Source: Paenibacillus_E sp040812395 (GTDB lineage: Bacteria > Bacillota > Bacilli > Paenibacillales > NBRC-103111). Taken from it: a stretch of DNA of 64,000 nucleotides. Below are positions 45,201-51,314 of this stretch, in pieces. Numbering within the stretch: position 1 is the stretch's first letter; each line of letters opens with the position of its first letter. The DNA lies in the NCBI RefSeq assembly GCF_040812395.1, contig NZ_JBFNXH010000012.1, positions 118,552 through 182,551 on the forward strand, written 5' to 3'. The position numbers were made by a program, and so were the translations under genes. The notes beneath the pieces are model-generated. The model did no database searches and had not been told where the DNA came from. It saw only the letters and a list, made by a program, of their open reading frames with translations.

Positions 45201-45582
45201 TTTCAAGATCGAAAGGAGCGTGCAGTTCATCAGTCAGACTTTGTCTGAACGTCTCTTCCTCCTGATCAGCGGCATTAATTTGTTCAAAAGGAACCGGCAT
45301 ACGTTCGTGAACTTTTTGCATGGGTGTGCCATGTTGAATGGCATAAGTCGTTCGAAGGGCGGGATGCCGGGCCATCAACGCAGCAAATGCGCTCTGTAAA
45401 GCAGCTGTATTCACTTCGGATGTCGTTCTCGCAGCGAAATGCATATTGTACGACGAGCTCTCCGGAGACAACTGGTAAATAAACCAAAGCGCTCGTTGAC
45501 CGAAGCTTAATGGATGAAATTCGTCGACCGCAAGATTCCGTTGATTCCCTGCAAATCCTTGTTGCAAAGGCATTTGTCCCAT
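42283..45582 (-). CDS. NRPS module 1: starter-type C-A-PCP
   Basis: A 1099-residue protein, first gene of the operon. Its C domain (about 20-460) begins LSFGQRALWFIYQL and has HHIAIDFWS near 149, with DFW instead of the usual DGW. Such C domains are typical where an acyl or polyketide carrier donates the first group, so a polyketide cap from the PKS ACP is the likely donor. A (about 470-970) carries the same reading D-L-Y-D-F-S-L-V-W-K as modules 3 and 5 but is more diverged in DNA. PCP has Ser near 1039 (GGHSLLL), followed by a short acidic helix (EIREMDEVEVQEQL) suited to docking with module 2. AGGGAGAG precedes the ATG. A ComA-box-like palindrome lies 148 bp upstream. Confidence 0.92.
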   Translation of the reverse strand: MGQMPLQQGFAGNQRNLAVDEFHPLSFGQRALWFIYQLSPESSSYNMHFAARTTSEVNTAALQSAFAALMARHPALRTTYAIQHGTPMQKVHERMPVPFEQINAADQEEETFRQSLTDELHAPFDLEKGPVFRVKLFNRPGEQVILANFHHIAIDFWSLAVILDELCVLYAAKEFGMDAALPPLTATYIDFIQWQNELLSGPQAKRSWDYWQVQLGGELPKLNFPPVRSKRKDLAATYKFQINPALGRELEILGKKLGITLNTILLSAYQILLSRYTGQHDVIVGTPVAGRSRSDFRGVVGYFVNPIVVRSDLGSDPVCNQYLGQVWNKLLASIEHQDYPFPLLVEKLQPERDSNHSPIIQSLFVYQRAPRLEANELTSFIIGDPNARLAWGGLTLEPLDLPQLEGQFDLTLQVDATSLLAGFQYKTDLFDETTVARMAEHYLNLLKGIAVQPDRKLSELPMLGEQERRQLLAEWNDTAKEYTRDEKMHRIFEEQAERNPGALAVLWGEKRWSYMELNEQANQLAHYLRSKGVSSDTRVAICMERSWEMVVGLLAILKAGGAYVPLDPAYPAERLAYIVENAEATVLLTQSGLTARLQSYGGQRVCVDLETTAIREESVHNLEGAGELAYIIYTSGSTGTPKGVMVRHQPVINLIEWVNKTFEVGESDRVLWTTSYGFDLSVYDLFGLLAAGGSIRIANEDEVRDPERLLDELCNGGITFWDSAPAALQQLVPFLDEQAERTMQSQLRLVFLSGDWIPVKLPDVLKSHFPKVEVVGLGGGTEATVWSNFYRIGVVEPEQNSIPYGKPIQNARYYILDSNLNPCPIGVAGDLYIGGECLAEGYAGSPELTSDRFIADPYGISKGARMYRTGDSARFWEDGNIEFLGRVDNQVKVRGFRVELGEIEAVLTQHPDVEEALIIAKDKPALGDRDRSKELVAYIVPQPEQSIPVEELRRYLKEKLPEYMVPALFVELPRMPVTANGKIDRRALPEPNRSRREGDLAYVAPRTPIEETLVGIWNEVLDLEQIGVYDNFFEFGGHSLLLIQVTSRIAEAFDVELPLKTMFDNPTIELLSVSIENKILAEIREMDEVEVQEQLEGSK

Positions 45583-45695
45583 TCAGTTCTCTCCCTTAAT
45601 CTTTTATTAATTTCTTGTAAATATTTCTAATTTCAACAAAATAATGCTTTGTTCTATGTTTAGAATAACAAGGATTTCGTCCTTTCTCACCGAAA

Positions 45696-45738
45696 ATTGT
45701 AGTGAACAAGACCGCATATTATTTGCAGGTTTCCGCAG
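45696..45738 (-). promoter_or_regulatory. ComA-box-like site and candidate promoter of the NRPS operon
   Basis: TTGCAG-GTTT-CCGCAG (45723-45738) matches the Bacillus ComA box TTGCGG-N4-CCGCAA at 10 of 12 defined positions. A third half-site CCGCAT lies at 45712-45717, as in known three-element ComA sites. A -10 TACAAT (45701-45696, minus strand) would place the box centre near -41.5, with no -35. The leader to the ATG at 45582 would be about 107 nt. The site is seen directly; binding is inferred. Confidence 0.5.
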
Positions 45739-45793
45739 ATGAACCCACTTTATTCGGCTAATGCCCGCGTATGCATGTCAATTAGAGACGCAG

Positions 45794-45823
45794 GAAAAAC
45801 CTAGCAGAAAATCACCGCTAGGT
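45794..45823 (-). terminator. Insulating terminator upstream of the NRPS operon
   Basis: ACCTAGC (45799-45805) and GCTAGGT (45817-45823) pair over an 11-nt loop and, reading leftward, are followed by a T5 run. It would stop transcription coming from the right before it reaches the ComA-box promoter. Confidence 0.5.
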
Positions 45824-45876
45824 CCTTTGCTTTACTGTGCTATGCGTTACGTTTGCGCAAATGGAGGGAACTTAAG

Positions 45877-46398
45877 TATGGGGTTCCAACCGCTGTTAAA
45901 GTCGTGTTCCTTGATTGGACAAGGTGGTGCGAACACGACTTTAAAGGCGGCCGCTATCGCTTTTTCACCCCACACCCATTCCCACTTCTGTTCTACTTTG
46001 TGCTAACTTCCACTTCTCTTTCCCCTAACCTGTCTTCAATCCGGTATTCATATCCATGAACTCCCCTGTAAGAGTAAGATTCCGGGTACATTTCGCCTCC
46101 GTAAGCTTCGCAGGAAAGCCGAGGAGGTACTGCCGGACCGCCAATTCCTCATGCACAGCGATATCGATGGAACTACGGTGCCTTATTCCACGATAACGTC
46201 CCTTTTCTCCCCCTGAAGAGGAACTGTGGTGCGTTAAATGAGCGAAAACATGCCTGAAACCCAGCATTTCCTGCTCATAACGCACTGTAGTTCCGCGAAA
46301 TGTCCATACAACCGAAAATACCGCCGCATAACGCATCTACGTTCCGCTCACCCATGCCAAAAGACGATCCATCGCAGTCGAGGCGGTATTTCAATACT
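45877..46398. repeat. Dispersed palindromic intergenic element, copy C (long form with insert)
   Basis: It matches copy B (12124-12570) from TATGGGGTTCCAACCGCT through the four-arm core to the GACGATCCATCGCAG flank. It is interrupted once by a 56-bp palindromic insert (45895-45950). I see nothing recognisable in the following stretch 46399-46689. Confidence 0.8.
45895..45950. mobile_element. 56-bp palindromic insertion flanked by a CCGCT direct repeat
   Basis: Compared with copy B, copy C has 56 extra bases containing TTAAAGTCGTGTTC (45896-45909) and its exact inverse GAACACGACTTTAA (45931-45944). CCGCT occurs on both sides (45890-45894 and 45951-45955) but once in copy B, which looks like a 5-bp target duplication. 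It encodes nothing. A MITE-like or other short mobile palindrome is the simplest reading. Confidence 0.55.
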
Positions 46399-46689
46399 CC
46401 AAACCGCAGTGGCACTTCTGGATCTTCGACGTCCATCCTGCCAAATGCCCGCGCCACACGATGCGTGCGGAATCTCTTGCCTGCCTTAAGAACAACCTAG
46501 CCTGCGGCCAGGTCATTGTCTAAACCGGATACAGGGCTCCAGGCGCTGTTGAAACTCCTGTTACCCGAATCATTTTTTGTGGTATCCGCCCTATATCCAT
46601 CCCCTCCTCTGTTCTGCTTTCAGGGCGCAATTCACACCTATGTACTTGACCGTTTCCCCGTCAGTTCCATGATGCGCTCCGCCCACGCC

Positions 46690-46720
46690 AAAAAGTCTGC
46701 CCCAAAAAAGGGCAGACTTT
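46690..46720 (-). terminator. Terminator of the TetR-ABC-methyltransferase operon
   Basis: AAAGTCTGCCC (46692-46702) and GGGCAGACTTT (46710-46720) form a perfect 11-bp stem with a 7-nt loop, followed on the minus strand by a T4 run. It lies 47 bp after the methyltransferase stop. Confidence 0.85.
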
Positions 46721-46767
46721 AGCTGCTGGTTGAGCTATGAACAGGGATGCTTCATACTGAGATGATC

Positions 46768-47394
46768 TTACGAGTTAGGCACACCAGGTCTAGCCCAGAC
46801 CAAATGGATCGTGCCGAAAAAGTAATGCTCCGCTCGCTCAACAATCATGCCTGATTGTTCAATGATCTTCATCATGTCTCTGTCAATACGGCATCCGGAA
46901 AATTTGCTTACAACCGGATTTGATATTTTTTGGAGAGTGCCAAGGATCGGATTCGCGCCGATTCCATGTTCCATGAGCAATATACGACCATCTTTTCGGC
47001 ACCAGCCTTGGAATTTGCGTAGAACTAGCTCCGGGTTTGAATAACTGCATAAGGAAAGTGTGGAGACAATGGTGTCGAACGAGTTTTCATGACATTCAAG
47101 CGTCTCTATGTCACTTTGCAAAAAAGCAGCACATAACCCAAACTCTTCGGCTGCCCTTTTGGCTCTTATAAGCATCTCCGGGCTAAAATCGACAGCATTT
47201 ATCCTCGTTAGAGACGGATCGTAGTAAGGGAAATTGGCTCCTGCACCGACCCCTACCTCGAGTACATCCCCTTTAACATCTTGAAGTAATTGACTCCTCC
47301 AATGCGACAAAATCATTTTTTTCCGGTTCTCTTCGTACATGCCGGCTTGCTTATCGAATTTTCTGATTAAATCCTCCTTTTTTATTAGATCCAC
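46768..47394 (-). CDS. Class I SAM-dependent methyltransferase (METTL7/PmtA-like)
   Basis: About 208 residues with a Rossmann fold. Motif I is VLEVGVGAGANFPYY, motif II is NAVDFSPEMLIRA, and a later block LMEHGIGAN...GCRIDRDMM is typical of UbiE-like and phospholipid N-methyltransferase relatives. No membrane segment is obvious. It follows the ABC permease by 14 bp and belongs to the same operon, so it may modify the exported compound or membrane lipids as part of resistance. The start is uncertain: I used GTG at 47394, because longer frames run into the permease gene and shorter ATGs would cut the fold. GGAGG lies inside the first codons, which hints at an even later unusual start. Confidence 0.75.
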   Translation of the reverse strand: MDLIKKEDLIRKFDKQAGMYEENRKKMILSHWRSQLLQDVKGDVLEVGVGAGANFPYYDPSLTRINAVDFSPEMLIRAKRAAEEFGLCAAFLQSDIETLECHENSFDTIVSTLSLCSYSNPELVLRKFQGWCRKDGRILLMEHGIGANPILGTLQKISNPVVSKFSGCRIDRDMMKIIEQSGMIVERAEHYFFGTIHLVWARPGVPNS

Positions 47395-47408
47395 TTCCTT
47401 ATCTTGAT

Positions 47409-48197
47409 TTAATTTGAACGCCAATCTAGTTTGCGCGAAGCGATGAATATTGCAATGAATAACCAGAGAAGCAACGCCCCAAGAAATATCCAAAATTTCA
47501 TTTCGAATGTGTTGTTAAGGACTTCCGTCAAGACAAGAGCTGCTTCCCCGGTCGGGAGGAGGTAGGAGGTTATTTTCAAGAACACCGGCAATTGCTCCAA
47601 TGGCAGAAGCACAGGACTGAGGAATGTTACAGCCAGATAAGGCAGGTATGAAAATATGGCGAAATGCCCCATATGCTTCGCATGGCTTCCTAACGTATTT
47701 CCCACTATCGTCATACTGCTGGCAGCGAGCATCGCGATCGGTGCGACGATGAGCAGCGTAGCCAAAGGTACGCCAAGAAACACATATCCAATGACTAAGC
47801 TGCTCAGTAGTGCAGGTATCGCAAAAATAATAGATTCAACAAAAACGGCGGCCATAAATGCGCCTTTATGAACAGATAAGCTGCCATAATAGTCGAGCTC
47901 TCCTTCAATTTTCATCAGAGCCGTTCGTTGAATGGAGAAGCTCACACTTCCAAAACTGACCGTCATGACAATATTCCCGGCAAGCAGCCAATGGGATTCA
48001 GGGCCAACGCCAACATACTTGTTCATGATCCAGAATAACCCCAGCGGGAGTACGATCCCCATTAACAATAAGAATGGAGCCGCCGAACGAATATCTGTAA
48101 CCAGCACCCTTAACAATAAACCGAATTGGTGAAACCAGGATAACCTCGTTTGGACCGAAGATACAGACGCCGTGTAAGACAAAGCTTTAGCTTCCAA
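47409..48197 (-). CDS. ABC-2-type transporter permease
   Basis: The 262-residue membrane protein has six predicted helices in ABC-2 topology (FLLLMGIVLPLGLFWIM, IVMTVSFGSVSF, AVFVESIIFAIPALL, and a C-terminal FWIFLGALLLWLFIAIFIA). The TTG start at 48197 follows GGGAGGGAG by 7 nt and lies inside the end of the ATPase gene (11-bp overlap), so the two are translationally coupled and form one exporter. Such two-gene systems usually export lipids, antibiotics or peptides. Its position next to the NRPS operon, in the same direction but with its own promoter, suggests export or immunity for the product. Confidence 0.87.
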   Translation of the reverse strand: MEAKALSYTASVSSVQTRLSWFHQFGLLLRVLVTDIRSAAPFLLLMGIVLPLGLFWIMNKYVGVGPESHWLLAGNIVMTVSFGSVSFSIQRTALMKIEGELDYYGSLSVHKGAFMAAVFVESIIFAIPALLSSLVIGYVFLGVPLATLLIVAPIAMLAASSMTIVGNTLGSHAKHMGHFAIFSYLPYLAVTFLSPVLLPLEQLPVFLKITSYLLPTGEAALVLTEVLNNTFEMKFWIFLGALLLWLFIAIFIASRKLDWRSN

Positions 48198-49128
48198 TTT
48201 TCTCCCTCCCGCTTATTTCAAAATAAATATCCTCTAGATTTGGCGTAATAATCCTGAAGTCTTCCAGTGCACTCAGATTAGGGAGCAGGTAAGTGATTGC
48301 TTCTTCTACTTTAGCCTGCGGAAGCATGATAATATGGCGATTTTGGCTGGAATGCAGCACATTTGGCCATTTGTGCAGCAAATCTGCCACCTTTTTCTCC
48401 GAATCGGAGCGAGATATCAGCTCCAGCCGTATCTGTTGATCTGTCTCCGCTTTTAATTCAGATGGCGTTCCTTGAACAATGATTCGGCCATTTTGCATAA
48501 TCGCTACCTGATCGAGCGTTTGTTCTGCTTCTACAACATTATGCGTAACGAGAATAACAGTTCTTCCAGAATTGGCTGCTTCCCGGATACGTTTCCACAC
48601 AACACGCCGGATTTCCGGATCGAGATCATTCGTCGGTTCATCCAGAATCACGATCGGGCGGTCTCCAATTAGCGTAATGGCAATGGCGACAAGTCTTCGC
48701 AAGCCACCTGAGAGAAATTGTATTTTTTTATCTGCATGAGGAATTAGATTGAAATCCTCCATAAATCGATCAGCATCCTGGCGAGCTTTGGCCCAGGAAA
48801 GTCCGCGCAATCGTCCGGTCGTTGAAATAATCTCGTGAGGCTTGGTCTGCATCGGCAGCCATACGCTTTGCGGTTGCATAACAACCCAATTGCTGGCCTG
48901 TTTGGCATTTTGAATCAGATCAATATTGAATAACTCAATACTTCCGCTTGATGGTTTGATCAAACCCGCCAGTTGACGAACTAATGTGGACTTCCCTGCG
49001 CCGTTCGGTCCAAGCAGACCAAAGACTTGCCCTTGATTAATCGTAAAGCTGAGGTTATCATTAGCCGGCGATTTATTGGACTGGTAATACTTAACGAGAT
49101 TGTTAATTTTATAAGCGACGCTGGACAC
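48187..49128 (-). CDS. ABC transporter ATP-binding protein (drug/antibiotic exporter type)
   Basis: About 313 residues with Walker A GPNGAGKST, signature LSGGLRRL (close to LSGGQ), Walker B PIVILDEPTND and switch His in LVTHNV. An ~80-residue C-terminal extension is typical of DrrA/CcmA-like exporters. I place the start at the GTG at 49128, 9 nt after AGGAAAGG; a GTG at 49137 abuts that site and is less likely. It follows the TetR gene by 33 bp and overlaps the permease gene. Confidence 0.9.
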   Translation of the reverse strand: MSSVAYKINNLVKYYQSNKSPANDNLSFTINQGQVFGLLGPNGAGKSTLVRQLAGLIKPSSGSIELFNIDLIQNAKQASNWVVMQPQSVWLPMQTKPHEIISTTGRLRGLSWAKARQDADRFMEDFNLIPHADKKIQFLSGGLRRLVAIAITLIGDRPIVILDEPTNDLDPEIRRVVWKRIREAANSGRTVILVTHNVVEAEQTLDQVAIMQNGRIIVQGTPSELKAETDQQIRLELISRSDSEKKVADLLHKWPNVLHSSQNRHIIMLPQAKVEEAITYLLPNLSALEDFRIITPNLEDIYFEISGREKIGS

Positions 49129-49161
49129 GGAAACCACCCTTTCCTATTGAACTAAAGCGTG

Positions 49162-49905
49162 CTAGTTACTACTGAAACGGTTATCCTTTTCAATTTCGGC
49201 AAGCCATGGAATCGGTGGCAAAACATGAGGTGCGGGACGCGGATCTTTGGAGATATTGAGAATGTTGCAGCCTATTTCATATAAAACTTCCAAGTACTCT
49301 GGACGCCAAGCGCCTATCATCTGGCTGCCAAGCAGCGTGTTAAAGGCAATGCAACTCATCTTGAGCGCTTCGGTATGCGATCGGCCAGCTTGGATTAATA
49401 CGTTAGTCAAGGTCTCAACTTCAGTCTGTGTATAGCGGTTTAACACTTCAATACTTTCGGGCGGATGTCTCGCCGGAGAACCTAATAATTGCATGACCAA
49501 ACGATTGTAGAGATGATAAATATCGGTCTGGGCAAGAATATTGGTGATCGTAAATACCCAGCCACGAAGCTGATCTTCAGGATTATCGCTGCTTGAAAGA
49601 GCAAGGCAACGCACCTGCTGCAGATAAGTAAATCCCGATTCAACGGTGGCCGTAAACAACTGCGCCTTGGAACCGTAGTAGTGGTGAACCAACCCATAAC
49701 TAACTCCGGCTTCTGCTGCAATGCTAGATATTTTTGTGCCTAAATAACCTGTGTGGACGAAATTGCTTAAGGCGGAACCGAGTATTTTATTACGCTGGAT
49801 AACAAGCAACTTGCTTGATTGATTATCTTCTGTGATTTCTGTCAATTTACTGCTCCTATGATTAATTTCATGTTTTTTCTCATATTTGTGATCTTCTTGG
49901 CCCAT
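49162..49905 (-). CDS. TetR-family repressor of the ABC/methyltransferase operon
   Basis: The 247-residue protein has an N-terminal HTH at about 40-85 (ISSIAAEAGVSYGLVHHYYGSKAQLF), preceded by an unusually long polar tail of about 35 residues, and an all-helical ligand domain. A strong AAGGAGGTGAAT precedes the ATG at 49905. It is the first gene of its own operon (TetR, ATPase, permease, methyltransferase) and a palindrome lies just after its predicted transcription start, so autoregulation is likely. The inducer may be the exported compound, possibly the product of the adjacent NRPS cluster. Confidence 0.88.
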   Translation of the reverse strand: MGQEDHKYEKKHEINHRSSKLTEITEDNQSSKLLVIQRNKILGSALSNFVHTGYLGTKISSIAAEAGVSYGLVHHYYGSKAQLFTATVESGFTYLQQVRCLALSSSDNPEDQLRGWVFTITNILAQTDIYHLYNRLVMQLLGSPARHPPESIEVLNRYTQTEVETLTNVLIQAGRSHTEALKMSCIAFNTLLGSQMIGAWRPEYLEVLYEIGCNILNISKDPRPAPHVLPPIPWLAEIEKDNRFSSN

Positions 49906-49935
49906 AACAAATTCACCTCCTTCAAAATATTCAGA

Positions 49936-49999
49936 TTGATCGATCAGTCAATCAAAATATTGCTATTTATATTATGCATAATCAGGAATTACGTGTCAA
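49936..49999 (-). promoter_or_regulatory. TetR-operon promoter and operator
   Basis: On the minus strand TTGACA (49999-49994), a 17-bp spacer and CATAAT (49976-49971) form a near-consensus SigA promoter. The operator candidate TTGATTGACTGATCGATCAA (49955-49936), with half-sites TTGATyGA/TCrATCAA, begins about 9 nt after the predicted transcription start, a position suited to blocking elongation. Confidence 0.65.
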
Positions 50000-50054
50000 T
50001 AAATTCCATGGTAAATAATAGTTAAATTTCCACGCTAAATTATCGTTAATTGTA

Positions 50055-50083
50055 TTGACATTTTTTTCTAATTATCATAGATT
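50055..50083 (+). promoter_or_regulatory. Candidate promoter of the ComA-like regulator with a long leader
   Basis: TTGACA (50055-50060), 17 bp and TAGATT (50078-50083) point rightward, divergent from the TetR promoter. The leader to the start at 50419 would be about 330 nt. It contains a 14-codon frame (50235-50279) preceded by AAGGGGATG that could be a leader peptide. Nothing else is recognisable in 50084-50400. Confidence 0.45.
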
Positions 50084-50418
50084 CTATTTATGCCATGCGG
50101 ATTTACTAGTGTAACGCAATTTTCCTTACATTGCAGCGTCAGATAATTAGCATCTCCACCTACAAATAGATACGTTTTGTATCAAAATTTGCGTATTGTA
50201 ATCGACAATTTCTGGATGAAGGGGATGATTAATTATGATAAAAGATAGGTTAAAGGGGGTATTCATAACAAACAAATAGGTTCTTTTATCGTTATCTCAG
50301 CATATTCAGCCATTCTCCTTGAAAAATTAGAAATGGACCTGTTCGAACAGGACTGCTCGACTTTCACAGCTTCGTTTTTCAAAGTATGTAGAAAAATAAC
50401 TGTTGCGAGGAGATAAGC

Positions 50419-51075
50419 ATGGTTCAAATTATGATCGTTGATGACTACTCATTAGTTGGCGAGGGTTTGAAAACCTTAATTGAACAAGAGGATGACATGG
50501 GCGTTACGGTAGTATCTTCCATACTGGAAACTTTGGAACATATGCGAAAAAGAACGATTGATGTCATTTTGATTGATGTCAAAAAATCGATTATTCATGA
50601 GATCGAATCCACTCGTCAGGTTCATGCCCTATATGATAAAACCCCCATTCTCATTTATTCCGGCTTTGATTTAAGCCCATATTATAATCTTCTTGTCGAA
50701 TCAGGCATATCGGGTTTTTTAAGCAAAAAATCTACCAGGGAACAACTTATTACCGCTATCCGATGTGCGCATCACGGGGAGACCGTCATTCCTACCTTGC
50801 TTTTCAAGCAACTAAGAAGAACCGATATTCGAGTCATGCTCTCAGGAGAAGGGACTGCCGCGGAAGAAATATCTATCAACGAAAAGGAACAAGCAATCCT
50901 TCAAGAAGTCATTAAAGGCAAGAGCAACAAAGAAGTAGCATCCACCTTATTAATGAGCCAAAGAGCAGTTGAATACCATTTGACTCAAATATTCAGTAAA
51001 TTAAATGTCCGGTCTAGGGTAGAAGCTATTAACATCGCAAAGCACCACGGACTGATTTCAGAAATTCATTGTTGA
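50419..51075 (+). CDS. ComA-like orphan response regulator
   Basis: A 218-residue regulator with a receiver domain (IMIVDDYSLVGEGL; acceptor Asp in VILIDVKK; switch Lys in GFLSKKS) and a C-terminal LuxR-type HTH. The end of the HTH, SQRAVEYHLTQIFSKLNVRSRVEAINIAK, matches the corresponding region of Bacillus subtilis ComA residue by residue better than that of NarL-type regulators. ComA activates the srfA NRPS operon in quorum response. GAGGAGATAAGC precedes the ATG. No ComP-like kinase or ComX/ComQ gene is next to it, so it is an orphan here. It is separated from the NRPS operon only by the TetR exporter unit, and a ComA-box-like site stands before that operon, so it is the best candidate for the cluster's activator. 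Confidence 0.82.
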   Translation: MVQIMIVDDYSLVGEGLKTLIEQEDDMGVTVVSSILETLEHMRKRTIDVILIDVKKSIIHEIESTRQVHALYDKTPILIYSGFDLSPYYNLLVESGISGFLSKKSTREQLITAIRCAHHGETVIPTLLFKQLRRTDIRVMLSGEGTAAEEISINEKEQAILQEVIKGKSNKEVASTLLMSQRAVEYHLTQIFSKLNVRSRVEAINIAKHHGLISEIHC

Positions 51076-51179
51076 GAGAAAATACGTGAACATTGTCGAT
51101 AACTTCTCCGATTTTCGGCTCCGGCAGTTTGGTTGGAACAACCGTCTCTTCCGTTTCGGATGGTTTGGAGGCAGACACC

Positions 51180-51220
51180 GAACAACCCTTGGATGCAAGA
51201 TTTGCATCCAAGGGCTGTTC
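51180..51220. repeat. Strong inverted repeat downstream of the ComA-like gene
   Basis: GAACA-ACCCTTGGATGCAA and its inverse TTGCATCCAAGGG-C-TGTTC pair over about 18 bp with a 3-nt loop. No T-tract follows on either strand. It may end the regulator transcript weakly or be a palindromic repeat. Confidence 0.5.
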
Positions 51221-51257
51221 GATTGTTAGCCTGTTCATCAACTCGCAACCTCTATTA

Positions 51258-51298
51258 GAAAAAACAGCCTTTTCGCATGCTAGAGCAAGCGAAAGGCC
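51258..51298 (-). terminator. Terminator of the SLH mannanase gene
   Basis: On the minus strand GGCCTTTCGC and GCGAAAAGGC pair over a 12-nt loop and are followed by TGTTTTTTC, 17 bp after the stop at 51315. Confidence 0.8.
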
Positions 51299-51314
51299 GT
51301 AGGTGGTATCTACT

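Noticed and set aside
24282..45582. Heterocyclisation (Cy) domains for thiazoline formation
   Set aside because: All condensation domains show HHxxxD, none shows the DxxxxDxxS motif of Cy domains.
46238..46489. Frames inside the repeat copy at 46.2 kb
   Set aside because: The same frames recur in copy A at 10690 because the sequence is a noncoding repeat; no start signals.
51086..51229. 47-codon GTG frame with Trp and Cys residues after the ComA-like gene, considered as a ComX-like pheromone
   Set aside because: Only a weak GAGAG upstream, no ComX-like C-terminal Trp context, no ComQ gene, and its end is simply the inverted repeat at 51180-51220.
51029..51241. 70-codon minus-strand frame between the ComA-like and SLH genes
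   Set aside because: Overlaps the end of the regulator, built largely from the palindrome, no ribosome binding site.
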